Of a DNA stretch of 64,000 nt, positions 19,525 through 28,320 are shown piece by piece. Below the pieces are notes generated by a model that saw nothing but the letters and a program-made list of their open reading frames with translations, was not told the DNA's origin and searched no databases. Source of the stretch: Vibrio hyugaensis (GTDB lineage Bacteria; Pseudomonadota; Gammaproteobacteria; Enterobacterales; Vibrionaceae); the NCBI RefSeq assembly GCF_002906655.1, contig NZ_CP025794.1, forward strand, positions 3,224,001-3,288,000, read 5' to 3'. Both the position numbers and the translations under genes were made by a program. How positions within the stretch are numbered: the first letter of the stretch is position 1; each line of letters begins with the position of its first letter.

Positions 19525-20850
19525 GTGTTGCAGCAATTAAAAGAGGGAATAAGACGAGTCGTCTGGATTTTATTTGTTGTGTGGTTCGGGTTTGCCGTGG
19601 GTGTATGGCTTCAAGCGCAACAGACCATGAGAACGATGTCTACCGTGGACGAACTTGGTAGTAAAGTGGATGAAGTGAGGAATATTTTTCACTTTGAATT
19701 GCCTTACCGTGCCCAGAATGTTGATCAAGTCTCTCTTAAACTTCAGTTGGTATATGCCGTTCGCTTACAGCTCGAAAGTGATTACGGAGAAGGACTAGAT
19801 TCCCCCGATTTAACGCAGTTGATTTATTCTACCGATCGATTTTTAGAAGGCGCGAAGAGCTTTATTGGTAGTGATAGTGAACTCGTCGCTCTCGCGGATC
19901 AATTACGCAACAGTCGAGAATCGGCAAGCAACTCTCAACCACTACAGACGATGTACTTTCGGCTCGGCGCATTAGTGCTAGAAGCGATGTTTAGTGACTC
20001 TGCGACGAGTGCAGACACTTATCAAGAATTAGATTTGTTGTTTACAGAATCGAAAACTTTAGCGCTTGAAGAACAGTCCTCTTTCCAACGTCGCCTTGCT
20101 CAAACATCCAGCGTGCTTGCTGCTCACGCAAAAGGCAGTCATCTTTCGAGCCAATTGCTCAACCCTGAATTCCCGAACCAGCTGGCTGCGATTAGTGCTT
20201 CGCTAGAACAAAAACTGTTGGTTTACCTCTCACTGTTGATAATGGTAAGTGCTTCCTTACTTGTATGTGTTTGTTGGGCTTTGTCTTCTAAAGAGTCAGT
20301 TCTAACCGAAGGAAATCAATCCGATTCAGAAAACATAAATTCGCCAATACAACCACTCTCTCACCAACTTGATAGAGTTGAACGGGGGAGTGAGCAGACG
20401 GAGCTTGAACCAGCAAATTCAACTGAGGTGACGAACGGACCTGAGAGAAGCGATTCCGAGTCCCACCAACAGTTGTTAAATGAAAGTCCCGAACCTTACA
20501 TTGATATAGAAAGAATGCTTGATTCTTTGTCCGACGATGAAGAGTCCGTGCGCATGCTGTTAGACGTGTTTATTCAAGATCATACCGATGACGGCAGTAA
20601 GCTAAGAAGGTTGTTACTGGAAGATAAAGAACATGCTCAGCGAGTTGCGCACAGCTTAAAAGGGGTATCCGGCAGTATTGGTGCAATGCCTCTACACTAT
20701 ATTTCTGGGGATATTGAATCATTGATAAAACAGGGCAATCAGGTCGCCGATGACAAGCTTGAACAACTAGAAGAGACATTGCAGAAAACGACACTTTTTG
20801 CTGAAAGAGTTCTCAATAGTGAAAAGATACGAGAAGTGCTAACAGATTGA
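19525..20850 (+). CDS. Membrane-anchored Hpt (histidine phosphotransfer) protein without a kinase domain
   Basis: A 441-aa protein. It has a membrane helix at about 12-29, a periplasmic mostly helical domain (30-228), and a second helix at about 231-252. A long acidic Ser/Asn/Glu-rich cytosolic linker (255-325) follows, then a C-terminal Hpt domain with the phosphorylatable His376 in AHSLKGVSGSIGA. No HisKA, HATPase or receiver domain is present, so it has sensor-like topology but only a phosphotransfer output. The GTG start follows GAGGG. The partner kinase and regulator are unknown. The next gene encodes an unusual lipoprotein on the same strand. Confidence 0.8.
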   Translation: MLQQLKEGIRRVVWILFVVWFGFAVGVWLQAQQTMRTMSTVDELGSKVDEVRNIFHFELPYRAQNVDQVSLKLQLVYAVRLQLESDYGEGLDSPDLTQLIYSTDRFLEGAKSFIGSDSELVALADQLRNSRESASNSQPLQTMYFRLGALVLEAMFSDSATSADTYQELDLLFTESKTLALEEQSSFQRRLAQTSSVLAAHAKGSHLSSQLLNPEFPNQLAAISASLEQKLLVYLSLLIMVSASLLVCVCWALSSKESVLTEGNQSDSENINSPIQPLSHQLDRVERGSEQTELEPANSTEVTNGPERSDSESHQQLLNESPEPYIDIERMLDSLSDDEESVRMLLDVFIQDHTDDGSKLRRLLLEDKEHAQRVAHSLKGVSGSIGAMPLHYISGDIESLIKQGNQVADDKLEQLEETLQKTTLFAERVLNSEKIREVLTD

Positions 20851-20961
20851 TATTCCTCTGACTTAAAATATGGGGGACTGAGGTATTAAGGGGGCGTTCA
20901 CGAACCTGATGCCTTGGTTCGTTCTGTTCCTATTCTACACATTTTGACCATAGGTAATTTC

Positions 20962-22125
20962 ATGTCCATCCGCCGACTGTCCTCTTTGATGGTAGCTTGC
21001 TTGGTTTTGAGTCTTTCAGGGTGTTCCCTGCTAGAGGTGAAAATCGACAGCCAAACTGTACCGCTCACCAAACAAGAATTAAACATGCGTATAATGACGC
21101 GTGAATACGCACAAAAGTTTTTTGCTCAAGTCGAACAAGCTGCTGATGTGCTCCAAAAAAACTATGAGCCGAGCGACAAAGTAAACCAATCTTACATTCT
21201 ACTGTGGAAGATCAATGCTGAAGAAGGTCTTCAAGCGGCGGCTTACCAAGTTTCCCCAATGGCTGCGCTCATAGATACGTGGGTGTTTACTCACCAGATG
21301 AACCAGTTTTACAGCGAAGGGACGGGCAAAGATTTGTTTGCGACGGGTGAAGCTAAACAAGTCTCCGCACATCTAGCCAAAGAAGTCGATAAACTCGCTC
21401 AGTCTCTTTTGAAAAAAGACGTTTACGAAAACACCAAAGTGTTTGTCGCTGACTTTGTAGAGAAATACCCATTCGCGGATCTAAGCATGATTCGTACACC
21501 CGCTTACCGTGCTTGGCTTGAGGCTAACCAAATCAGTGAAGAAGAAGCTGTCACAACATTGGGCACGATGCCAGAAGCCATCGGTGATGTTTCTGACCGT
21601 TTAAGTTTGGTGTCTGAGCAAACGCCTAAGATCATGACGTGGAAAGCGCAACTATTGGCGTTAAATAGTTCTGCAAGTATTGAACAAGTAAACGCAGCAC
21701 TAAATAGCTTGAAGGTTACTTCTGAGTCGTTAAAAGACTTTATCGATAACAACCCTGAGTACATGCGTAACTTAGCTGAGCAAATGGCGGTACAGTTACA
21801 GCCTTTGGTTGAAGACATTGACCAGAAAACGGAAGAGCGTTTGTCTCAGTTGAGTGAAGAGCGTCAGGCTCTAGAATTGATGGTGGCAAGAGAGCGCCAA
21901 GAAATTGCTCAAATTATTACGAATGAGCGTGAGAAGTTTGCACAAGACCTAGACCATGTTTCACAAGAAGTCGTGAATCTAGCGATGGACAAATTGATTC
22001 AATTGGTTAAGAGCACCATTATTTACTTCATTCTATTTATTTTGGTTATCTTCTTTGCTCCGTTGGTACTGGGTTATGCATTAGGTAAACGTTCAGCAGT
22101 AAGAGCAGGGTCTAAATCGGCTTGA
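20962..22125 (+). CDS. Lipoprotein with coiled coil and C-terminal membrane helix, unknown function
   Basis: 387 aa from the chosen ATG. A signal peptide ends in the lipobox LSGC, so Cys21 would be lipidated, with Ser at +2. Residues about 285-345 are a long charged coiled coil (DIDQKTEERLSQLSEERQAL onward). One strong membrane helix (STIIYFILFILVIFFAPLVL) lies near the C-terminus, followed by basic residues. The frame is open back to 20914, but the extension lacks an RBS and hides the signal peptide. Similar vibrio proteins carry vague chemotaxis-type names, which nothing here supports. Confidence 0.75.
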   Translation: MSIRRLSSLMVACLVLSLSGCSLLEVKIDSQTVPLTKQELNMRIMTREYAQKFFAQVEQAADVLQKNYEPSDKVNQSYILLWKINAEEGLQAAAYQVSPMAALIDTWVFTHQMNQFYSEGTGKDLFATGEAKQVSAHLAKEVDKLAQSLLKKDVYENTKVFVADFVEKYPFADLSMIRTPAYRAWLEANQISEEEAVTTLGTMPEAIGDVSDRLSLVSEQTPKIMTWKAQLLALNSSASIEQVNAALNSLKVTSESLKDFIDNNPEYMRNLAEQMAVQLQPLVEDIDQKTEERLSQLSEERQALELMVARERQEIAQIITNEREKFAQDLDHVSQEVVNLAMDKLIQLVKSTIIYFILFILVIFFAPLVLGYALGKRSAVRAGSKSA

Positions 22126-22157
22126 TTACCTGTACGTAAATGCTAAATGACAAACAC

Positions 22158-22187
22158 AAAAAAGGACCGAATCATCGGTCCTTTTTT
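22158..22187. terminator. Bidirectional terminator, lipoprotein gene / nhaC
   Basis: AAAAAAGGACCGA/TCGGTCCTTTTTT with a 4-base loop between converging genes. Confidence 0.9.
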
Positions 22188-22221
22188 AGTTACAGAAAGT
22201 TTCTATCTATGGAAAGCTGAT

Positions 22222-23658
22222 CTAAGCCGTTTGCTGCTTGAGTTCACTTTCTGTTTGTTCTTCCGTTGCTGGTGCTGTTGGTTCGCATTTATCAACAAAC
22301 CAGCCCATGTAAGAAGTAAAGATGGTAACGATAATGCATACGAAGCTCAGCCACATGAACGGCGCGTATGATAATGTCGCCACACCCAAGATGCTTGCCA
22401 TGTAGATTCCGTTGTCACTCCACGGCACCATACCTGATGTCAGTGTGCCACCGAACTCTGCGTTACGAGATAAGTTTTTGCGTTTGTAGCCAAGGCGGTC
22501 GTAGTTCTTAGCACAGATCTTAGGCGTAAGAATCAGTGATACGTACATCGCAGAGCCAAATACGTTACCCATGAAGGCCGTACCAATCGTGCTCGTCGCA
22601 AGTGAACCCGCACTCTGAACACGTCGTTCGAACAGCTTTGCAATAGTCTCAAGCACGCCTACTTTGTCGAGCAGGCCACCGAAACCAAGACCAAACACGA
22701 TTACCGCTACAGAGCCCAACATAGAAGACATGCCGCCACGGTTGAGAATCGAATCAATGAAGTCGACTCCTGAAGAAATCGCAAATGGTGCCCAAGCCGT
22801 GTTAAACGCCGTCAGGAAGTCCACATCCTGAATCATAACCGCCCAGATAATACCTAGCAGAGAGCCAAAGCTAATCACAGGGAAAGAAGGCATACGCATC
22901 GCAAGTAGAGCCAATACGATGACCACTGGGACAAAGGAATAAGGCGTGATGAAAAATTGTTGCTCCATTGCCTGAATAACAGAATCCACTTGGCTCATGT
23001 CCACTTTACCAGCGAAGTGGAAGCCAAATGCGGTAAACATGATACCAGTGATAATGTAGCTGATCAGCGCGATAGGTAGCATACCTTTGATGTGCTCAAC
23101 GACTTCTACATTCGACATAGAAGAAGCAAGGATCACCGAGTCTGAAAGTGGAGACATCTTGTCACCAAAGTAACAACCCGATAGCACCGCGCCTGCGGTG
23201 ATTGGAGCTGGAACTCCAAGACCTTGACCAATACCCATCATGGCAATACCGGCTGTACCCGCAGCACCCCAAGAAGTCCCCGTTGCTAGCGCAGTCAAAG
23301 AACAGATGATCATGGTAGCAAGCAAGAAGATAGAAGGGTGGATTGCTTTCAAACCGTAATAGATGATGGTCGGAACAATACCGCCTGAGATCCAAGTACC
23401 GACTAAGGCTCCTACAGCAAGAAGAATTAGCACGGCACCTAGGCCATTAGAAATGCCATTTAATGCGGCTTTTTCTAGGTCTTTGTATTGATGGCCGAGC
23501 CTTAAACCCAACAGTATGATAATGAACCAACCAATGTACAGCGCTAGCTGAATAGGAAGGTCTAATTTGGCAGTAAATGAAAATGCCAAAAGTAGAAACA
23601 AACCTAGTGAGATAAATACCTGTATCAGACTAGGTAAGCGTGTTGTAACTTGCTTCAT
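22222..23658 (-). CDS. nhaC: Na+/H+ antiporter NhaC
   Basis: A 478-aa polytopic inner-membrane antiporter with about 11-12 hydrophobic segments. Hallmarks are TGTSWGAAGTAGIAMMG, SGCYFGDKMSPLSDSVILAS and GTLTSGMVPWSDNGIY, characteristic of NhaC. It exports Na+ in exchange for H+. Some NhaC relatives instead transport amino acids, which sequence alone cannot exclude. A CRP-like site lies about 135 bases upstream. Confidence 0.93.
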   Translation of the reverse strand: MKQVTTRLPSLIQVFISLGLFLLLAFSFTAKLDLPIQLALYIGWFIIILLGLRLGHQYKDLEKAALNGISNGLGAVLILLAVGALVGTWISGGIVPTIIYYGLKAIHPSIFLLATMIICSLTALATGTSWGAAGTAGIAMMGIGQGLGVPAPITAGAVLSGCYFGDKMSPLSDSVILASSMSNVEVVEHIKGMLPIALISYIITGIMFTAFGFHFAGKVDMSQVDSVIQAMEQQFFITPYSFVPVVIVLALLAMRMPSFPVISFGSLLGIIWAVMIQDVDFLTAFNTAWAPFAISSGVDFIDSILNRGGMSSMLGSVAVIVFGLGFGGLLDKVGVLETIAKLFERRVQSAGSLATSTIGTAFMGNVFGSAMYVSLILTPKICAKNYDRLGYKRKNLSRNAEFGGTLTSGMVPWSDNGIYMASILGVATLSYAPFMWLSFVCIIVTIFTSYMGWFVDKCEPTAPATEEQTESELKQQTA

Positions 23659-24095
23659 ATGTGCCTCTGTCGTTCTTGGAGCAATAGAGGAAGGCCGCTC
23701 CCTGTTTTAATCGGCGCCTAACATACATTAACAAAAATTATATTTCGAACATTTGGTGCTTTATCTTGATGTTCGTCGGCAAAAACGTTTGCTTGTGAAA
23801 TTAATCACCATTAATTATTAATGTTAATGGTTTGAAATGTTTTGTGATGTAAAAATTATGTGCTTCAAATGTTGTTTTCTCATTGGGTGGTAGGACCATC
23901 GGTGTTGATTTCACACTTTTCTTTCGTCATCTATCCAGTTGAGCGTAAAGAAAAAGGAAGAAAATGGACTTGATTATAAAATTTCGCCGCAAACGTTAAA
24001 AAAGTTGCGTTTATTTGCAAATTAGGGCTTGAGATTTTGTGTCGAAAATTGAACTATGGAGAAAGTTTCAGAAATATACATGGAGAGTTAATGCG
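23659..24095. promoter_or_regulatory. Divergent nhaC/asd region with a candidate CRP site
   Basis: The best operator is TGTGAAATTAATCACC at 23794-23809, which matches the CRP half-sites TGTGA-N6-TCACA except for the last base. It lies closer to nhaC (about 135 bases) than to asd (about 290). A GGAGC/GCTCC hairpin is present in the nhaC leader near 23680-23705. No lysine-riboswitch signature was found. Confidence 0.45.
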
Positions 24096-25211
24096 ATGAG
24101 AGTAGGTTTAGTTGGTTGGCGTGGCATGGTTGGTTCAGTCCTTATGCAGCGCATGGTCGAAGAGAAAGACTTCGATTTGATCGAGCCAGTTTTCTACAGC
24201 ACGTCTCAAATAGGTATTCCTGCACCAAACCTAGGTAAAGATGCTGGTCTACTTCAAGATGCGTTCGATATTGAAAGTTTAAAACAGCTTGATGCGGTCG
24301 TTACGTGTCAAGGTGGTAGTTACACTGAAAAAGTTTACCCAGCATTACGCCAAGCGGGTTGGAAAGGTTACTGGATTGATGCTGCTTCTACGTTACGTAT
24401 GGCACAAGATTCTATTATTACCCTAGACCCAGTAAACCTTGCGCAAATTCAGCAAGGTATTCATGGTGGCACTAATACATTTGTTGGTGGTAACTGCACA
24501 GTAAGCCTAATGCTAATGGGGCTTGGTGGTCTATTCGAGAAGGGTTTGGTTGAGTGGACAAGCGCAATGACGTACCAAGCTGCCTCAGGTGCTGGTGCTC
24601 AAAACATGCGTGAGTTGATCTCTCAAATGGGTGTTATTAATGACTCAGTAAGCTCTGAGTTAGCAAATCCAGCAAGTTCGATTCTCGATATCGACAAGAA
24701 AGTTGCAGACACAATGCGCAGCTCTTCTTTCCCTTCAGAAAAGTTTGGTGTGCCACTAGCTGGCTCTCTTATCCCTTGGATTGATGTTAAGCGTGATAAC
24801 GGCCAAAGCAAAGAAGAGTGGAAAGCGGGCGTAGAAGCGAACAAGATTTTGGGCTTCCAAAATGCGCCAGTGCCAATCGATGGTACATGTGTCCGCATTG
24901 GTGCGATGCGCTGTCACTCTCAAGCTCTGACAATCAAGCTGAAGCAAAATGTACCAATGGATGAGATCGAAGAGATCATCGCAACGCACAACGATTGGGT
25001 GAAAGTCGTTCCTAACGATCGTGACATTACGGCTCAAGAACTTACACCAGCGAAAGTGACAGGTACGTTGTCTATTCCAGTAGGCCGTCTACGCAAGATG
25101 GCAATGGGTGATGACTTCCTAAATGCCTTTACAGTAGGTGACCAACTATTGTGGGGGGCTGCTGAGCCACTACGCCGCACTCTACGAATCATCCTTGCTG
25201 AGAAAGCTTAA
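24096..25211 (+). CDS. asd: Aspartate-semialdehyde dehydrogenase
   Basis: Converts aspartyl-4-phosphate to aspartate semialdehyde with NADPH, feeding lysine, diaminopimelate, threonine and methionine synthesis. The protein has 371 aa. The Rossmann motif is [12 protein letters not shown], the catalytic Cys lies in [14 protein letters not shown], and the active-site His in MRCHSQALT. The ATG at 24096 follows GGAGAG with 8-base spacing and gives the standard [10 protein letters not shown] start. The frame is open 57 bases further upstream but without similarity. Confidence 0.96.
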   Translation: MRVGLVGWRGMVGSVLMQRMVEEKDFDLIEPVFYSTSQIGIPAPNLGKDAGLLQDAFDIESLKQLDAVVTCQGGSYTEKVYPALRQAGWKGYWIDAASTLRMAQDSIITLDPVNLAQIQQGIHGGTNTFVGGNCTVSLMLMGLGGLFEKGLVEWTSAMTYQAASGAGAQNMRELISQMGVINDSVSSELANPASSILDIDKKVADTMRSSSFPSEKFGVPLAGSLIPWIDVKRDNGQSKEEWKAGVEANKILGFQNAPVPIDGTCVRIGAMRCHSQALTIKLKQNVPMDEIEEIIATHNDWVKVVPNDRDITAQELTPAKVTGTLSIPVGRLRKMAMGDDFLNAFTVGDQLLWGAAEPLRRTLRIILAEKA

Positions 25212-25240
25212 TTTGTCTCAATGTTGAGATGGTCATTTTG

Positions 25241-25265
25241 AAAGCGCCCAATTGGGCGCTTTTTT
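25241..25265 (+). terminator. Terminator of asd
   Basis: AAAGCGCCCAATTGGGCGCTTTTTT, a perfect palindrome with a T run. Confidence 0.88.
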
Positions 25266-25337
25266 GATATTACAATGACAGTAAGCTGACTTTTGTTGCA
25301 TACCGTTGCCGCGAAATTAATCCATTGGAGTGCGGTA

Positions 25338-25864
25338 ATGAAACAAAATACAAAAGGTTTTACTCTCATAGAGTTAGTGGTTGTCATCGTTATACTCGGC
25401 ATTCTAGCCGTCGTTGCCGCACCTAAGTTTTTAAATCTTCAACATGATGCAAGAGAAGCGGTTATTAAGGGATTCGGTGGTTCTGTTCATAATGCAGCAG
25501 AGATGGCTTTCGGCAAAACTGCTGTAAAAGGAATGGAACATGAAGAGTTATATAGTGTTGAAGGCTACGGTTCCGTTCAATATGGTTACCCAGCTGTTCA
25601 AAAAGGTGGGATGGAAAACTTCCTAGCTATCGAATCTGGTTACCATGACCTGACAAAAGAGTGGGTATGGGGTGCACATAACAATGGGTCAGTAAGCAAT
25701 CCTGACACTTGGATTGTTACTCGCTCTGAATATATTGACGCTGCTCCTGGTGAAGAAAGTGCGTACAACAAAGCAATTGAGGATACGCAATGCTATGTGA
25801 AGTACACAGCTGCCATGGAACCGGGGCGGAGTACAAAGTAGAAGTGTTCACTGACGGTTGTTAA
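25338..25864 (+). CDS. Type IV pilin-like protein (prepilin), frameshifted near its 3' end in this sequence
   Basis: The class III prepilin leader KQNTKGFTLIELVVVIVILG has the peptidase site G/F and Glu5, followed by the hydrophobic assembly helix. The globular domain follows, resembling MSHA-type pilins. The ATG at 25338 is preceded by GGAG. As read, the frame ends MEPGRSTK at 25841. Adding one G to the run 25823-25826 continues as PGAEYKVEVFTDGC and stops at 25864. That ending supplies the second Cys expected to pair with the Cys in DTQCYVKY, so the shift is probably an error. The gene stands alone, not in a pilus operon. Confidence 0.85.
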
Positions 25865-25921
25865 ATCGAGAATAGACTTTTCCATAGGGATTGTTTATTT
25901 CCTGAGAGACTACAGCTATGC

Positions 25922-25951
25922 AAAAGCCGATGTAAGTTCATCGGCTTTTTT
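25922..25951 (+). terminator. Terminator of the pilin gene
   Basis: AAAAGCCGATG/CATCGGCTTTTTT with a 6-base loop. Confidence 0.88.
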
Positions 25952-26119
25952 GATCGTAGAGTTGGAGTACAGGGTCGTTGGGAACAAAGTGCTTCGATGT
26001 TCGCACTCCGTTTTACGAATCGATAAGTGTTCGTTGGAAGGCAAGTGAAAGAAACTACGTTCTAAATGGAGTTGACAGAATTTGTCTCTAAAAAGACAAA
26101 CTACAGCCGATTCCCGATT

Positions 26120-26968
26120 CTAATCTTCCTCATCCGCTCTGACGACGCGATTATCAGGATCTGCCAACTCACTTCCACAATGCTTACAGTGTATGGCATC
26201 CGAATCATGACCAGAACGATTGCAGTTGGGGCATTTCACAAGCTCTTTGTGAGCATTCATCTCATTGCTCAGTTCTGCGGTAATAATCCCGGTTGGAACT
26301 GCCAATATCGAATAACCAAGCAACATAGTTAATGACGCGATTGCTTTACCGAGATGCGTTTGCGGCACCATGTCGCCATAGCCTACCGTAGTAATCGTCA
26401 CAATCGCCCAATAGATGCTTTTTGGGATGCTCGTAAAACCGTTGTGTGGCCCTTCAATCACAAAGATCAACGCACCAAAGATGGTGACGAGAATTCCCAC
26501 CGTACTAAAGAAGATAATAATCTTGCGTCGCGCCATTAAAAGGGAGCGCAATAAGATATTCGAGTCTTGCAAATAGCGAACTAACTTTAAAATACGGAAG
26601 ATGCGCATAACACGCAGCAGTCTGACGACCCCCATAAAGGAAGCGCCAGGGAAGATGATAGCTAAGTAGGTTGGCAGTATCGCTAAGAGATCGACAACAC
26701 CATAAAAGCTGGTGGCGTAAGACTTAGGTTTGGGCGAACAATACAGTCGCAGCAGATACTCAATGGTGAATAAAGCGGTGAAAGTGTATTCCACGTAGCG
26801 CAACTCTTGCGACCATTCTGTCATTACAGTCGGTAGAGATTCCAGAATAAGAACCACGAGAGATGCGATGATCGCGACGATCAGCGCGATATCAAAGATG
26901 CGTCCGGCACGAGTATGAGTACCGAAAATAATCACATATAAATGATGCTTTAGAGACTTGCGAGGCAT
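26120..26968 (-). CDS. Six-helix voltage-gated potassium-type ion channel with C-terminal zinc ribbon
   Basis: A 282-aa inner-membrane channel. Helices S1-S4 occupy about 25-150, with an arginine-bearing S4 (VVRLLRVMRIFRILKLVRYL). The pore loop has the selectivity filter TTVGYGDM, identifying K+ selectivity. After S6 a short C-terminal tail carries two CxxC pairs (CPNC and CKHC), a zinc-ribbon-like module. Length is that of the bacterial single-domain ion transporter family. No TrkA/RCK domain is present. Confidence 0.88.
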   Translation of the reverse strand: MPRKSLKHHLYVIIFGTHTRAGRIFDIALIVAIIASLVVLILESLPTVMTEWSQELRYVEYTFTALFTIEYLLRLYCSPKPKSYATSFYGVVDLLAILPTYLAIIFPGASFMGVVRLLRVMRIFRILKLVRYLQDSNILLRSLLMARRKIIIFFSTVGILVTIFGALIFVIEGPHNGFTSIPKSIYWAIVTITTVGYGDMVPQTHLGKAIASLTMLLGYSILAVPTGIITAELSNEMNAHKELVKCPNCNRSGHDSDAIHCKHCGSELADPDNRVVRADEED

Positions 26969-27030
26969 GATGTTGCACTATCGACGTTAAAATGAAACGG
27001 ATTGCAACATCATACCAGAAGTTAAGAAAC

Positions 27031-27669
27031 TTAGGCTAAACCAGGAAACAGGTTTCTTAGACCGTTCGCGATAAACTCAATACCAAGCGCACCAAGGATT
27101 AGGCCCATAATACGAGTGATTACGTTGATGCCAGTTTGTCCAAGGAAACGCACAATTAAAGGTGCGGAGCGGAACAGTAACCAAGAGCAGAAACAAAACA
27201 AAACGATTGTTAAGCTGATGCCGACTGTATCCAGCGCGCTAGGGTAGCGTGCACCGTAAACGATAGTTGAGCTAATTGCACCTGGACCTGCCATTAACGG
27301 CATGGCAAGTGGTACAACACCTATTTGCTCACGGCTTACGTATTCCGTCTTTTCTTGCTTGTTTTGCTTATCTTCACCCAACTTACCACTCATCATCGAG
27401 AATGCGATGCTTAGAAGCAGTAAACCGCCAGCTACGCGAAATGAGTCGAGCGAAATACTGAACATGTCCAACAACAACTGACCAGCAAACAAAGAAATAA
27501 TCAGAATACTCGCGACAGCAATATTGGCCGTTGTAGCGGTTTTGCTTTTCTCTTCTGGCGTCATGTGCCCAGTCAAAGACACAAAAACAGGCATGATGCC
27601 TACCGGGTTAACTGCGGCGACCAAACCGAGGAAAAACTGTAGGAAAATAGCTAACTCTAAAGTCTGCAT
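27031..27669 (-). CDS. MarC family (UPF0056, YhgN-like) integral membrane protein
   Basis: 212 aa with six hydrophobic segments. Family motifs include FLGLVAAVNPVGIMPVFVSL at the N-terminus, VPLAMPLMAGPGAISSTIVY in the middle and ITRIMGLILGALGIEFIANG near the end. Often annotated as an NAAT-type transporter (YhgN). MarC itself is not a drug-resistance pump, and the substrate is unknown. It lies directly upstream of the ion-channel gene (62 bases), possibly co-transcribed. Confidence 0.9.
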   Translation of the reverse strand: MQTLELAIFLQFFLGLVAAVNPVGIMPVFVSLTGHMTPEEKSKTATTANIAVASILIISLFAGQLLLDMFSISLDSFRVAGGLLLLSIAFSMMSGKLGEDKQNKQEKTEYVSREQIGVVPLAMPLMAGPGAISSTIVYGARYPSALDTVGISLTIVLFCFCSWLLFRSAPLIVRFLGQTGINVITRIMGLILGALGIEFIANGLRNLFPGLA

Positions 27670-28320
27670 GTTGCTTACTCGTAAACGTTCACAATAGTGA
27701 AAAAGAGAGGGGGTAATTTTAGGCGGTAATGTAAGGCAAAAGTGCGTTGGGAAGAAATGAAAAAAACTAACGTATTTGGGCTAGTATTTGTGAGAAAAAC
27801 TAATTATTGAAAGAAATGTATGCATTCTGGAAACGAATTGTTACGTAGAAGACTGGTGAGAACCTGAACTGATTTACACAAACGTTAACATTCGCACATT
27901 TTTCACAAAAAGAAAGGCGGTTTGTAGAGAGATATGACGCATTCGATATACTCTCAGTAGCACAAAAATTAGGGTCCACATGTAATTTTGTTGGCTAAAA
28001 ATGAAACTTTTTTACAGATTGTTGTTGTTTCTTTTATTTTTTAGTTCGTTTGCTTCTTTTTTGTGCAATTAAAAATTAAGCTTAATTTGTATGTTTATCA
28101 ATTATTTAACTGGTTTTGTTGTGGTAAACCACTACTTTGGGGGTATTTCAGTTGTGAGAACTGATCCAAGTCAATTTTTTTCACACTCTGAAATATTATA
28201 CTCAGCCCTGAAAGCAATTTACTAAGATGGTTGTTAGTTAAAACGCTGATAAACAGTCAAAACGAAAGACAATAGGCTTACTAAAAAGTTTTTAATATTT
28301 ATTATTTTAGGAGATCCACC
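27670..28320 (+). promoter_or_regulatory. Long adhE leader/promoter region with a candidate FNR site
   Basis: 651 bases without a gene. CTGATCCAAGTCAA at 28161-28174 matches the FNR consensus TTGAT-N4-ATCAA at 8 of 10 defined positions, about 150 bases upstream of adhE. The region is very AT-rich and T-tract-rich (27960-28090). The adhE RBS AGGAG is at 28310-28314. A long leader fits the complex oxygen and NADH control known for adhE elsewhere, but no further operator can be named. Confidence 0.4.

Noticed and set aside
23659..24095. Lysine riboswitch before nhaC or asd
   Set aside because: Such elements precede some NhaC-type and lysine genes, but none of the conserved L-box segments could be found on either strand.
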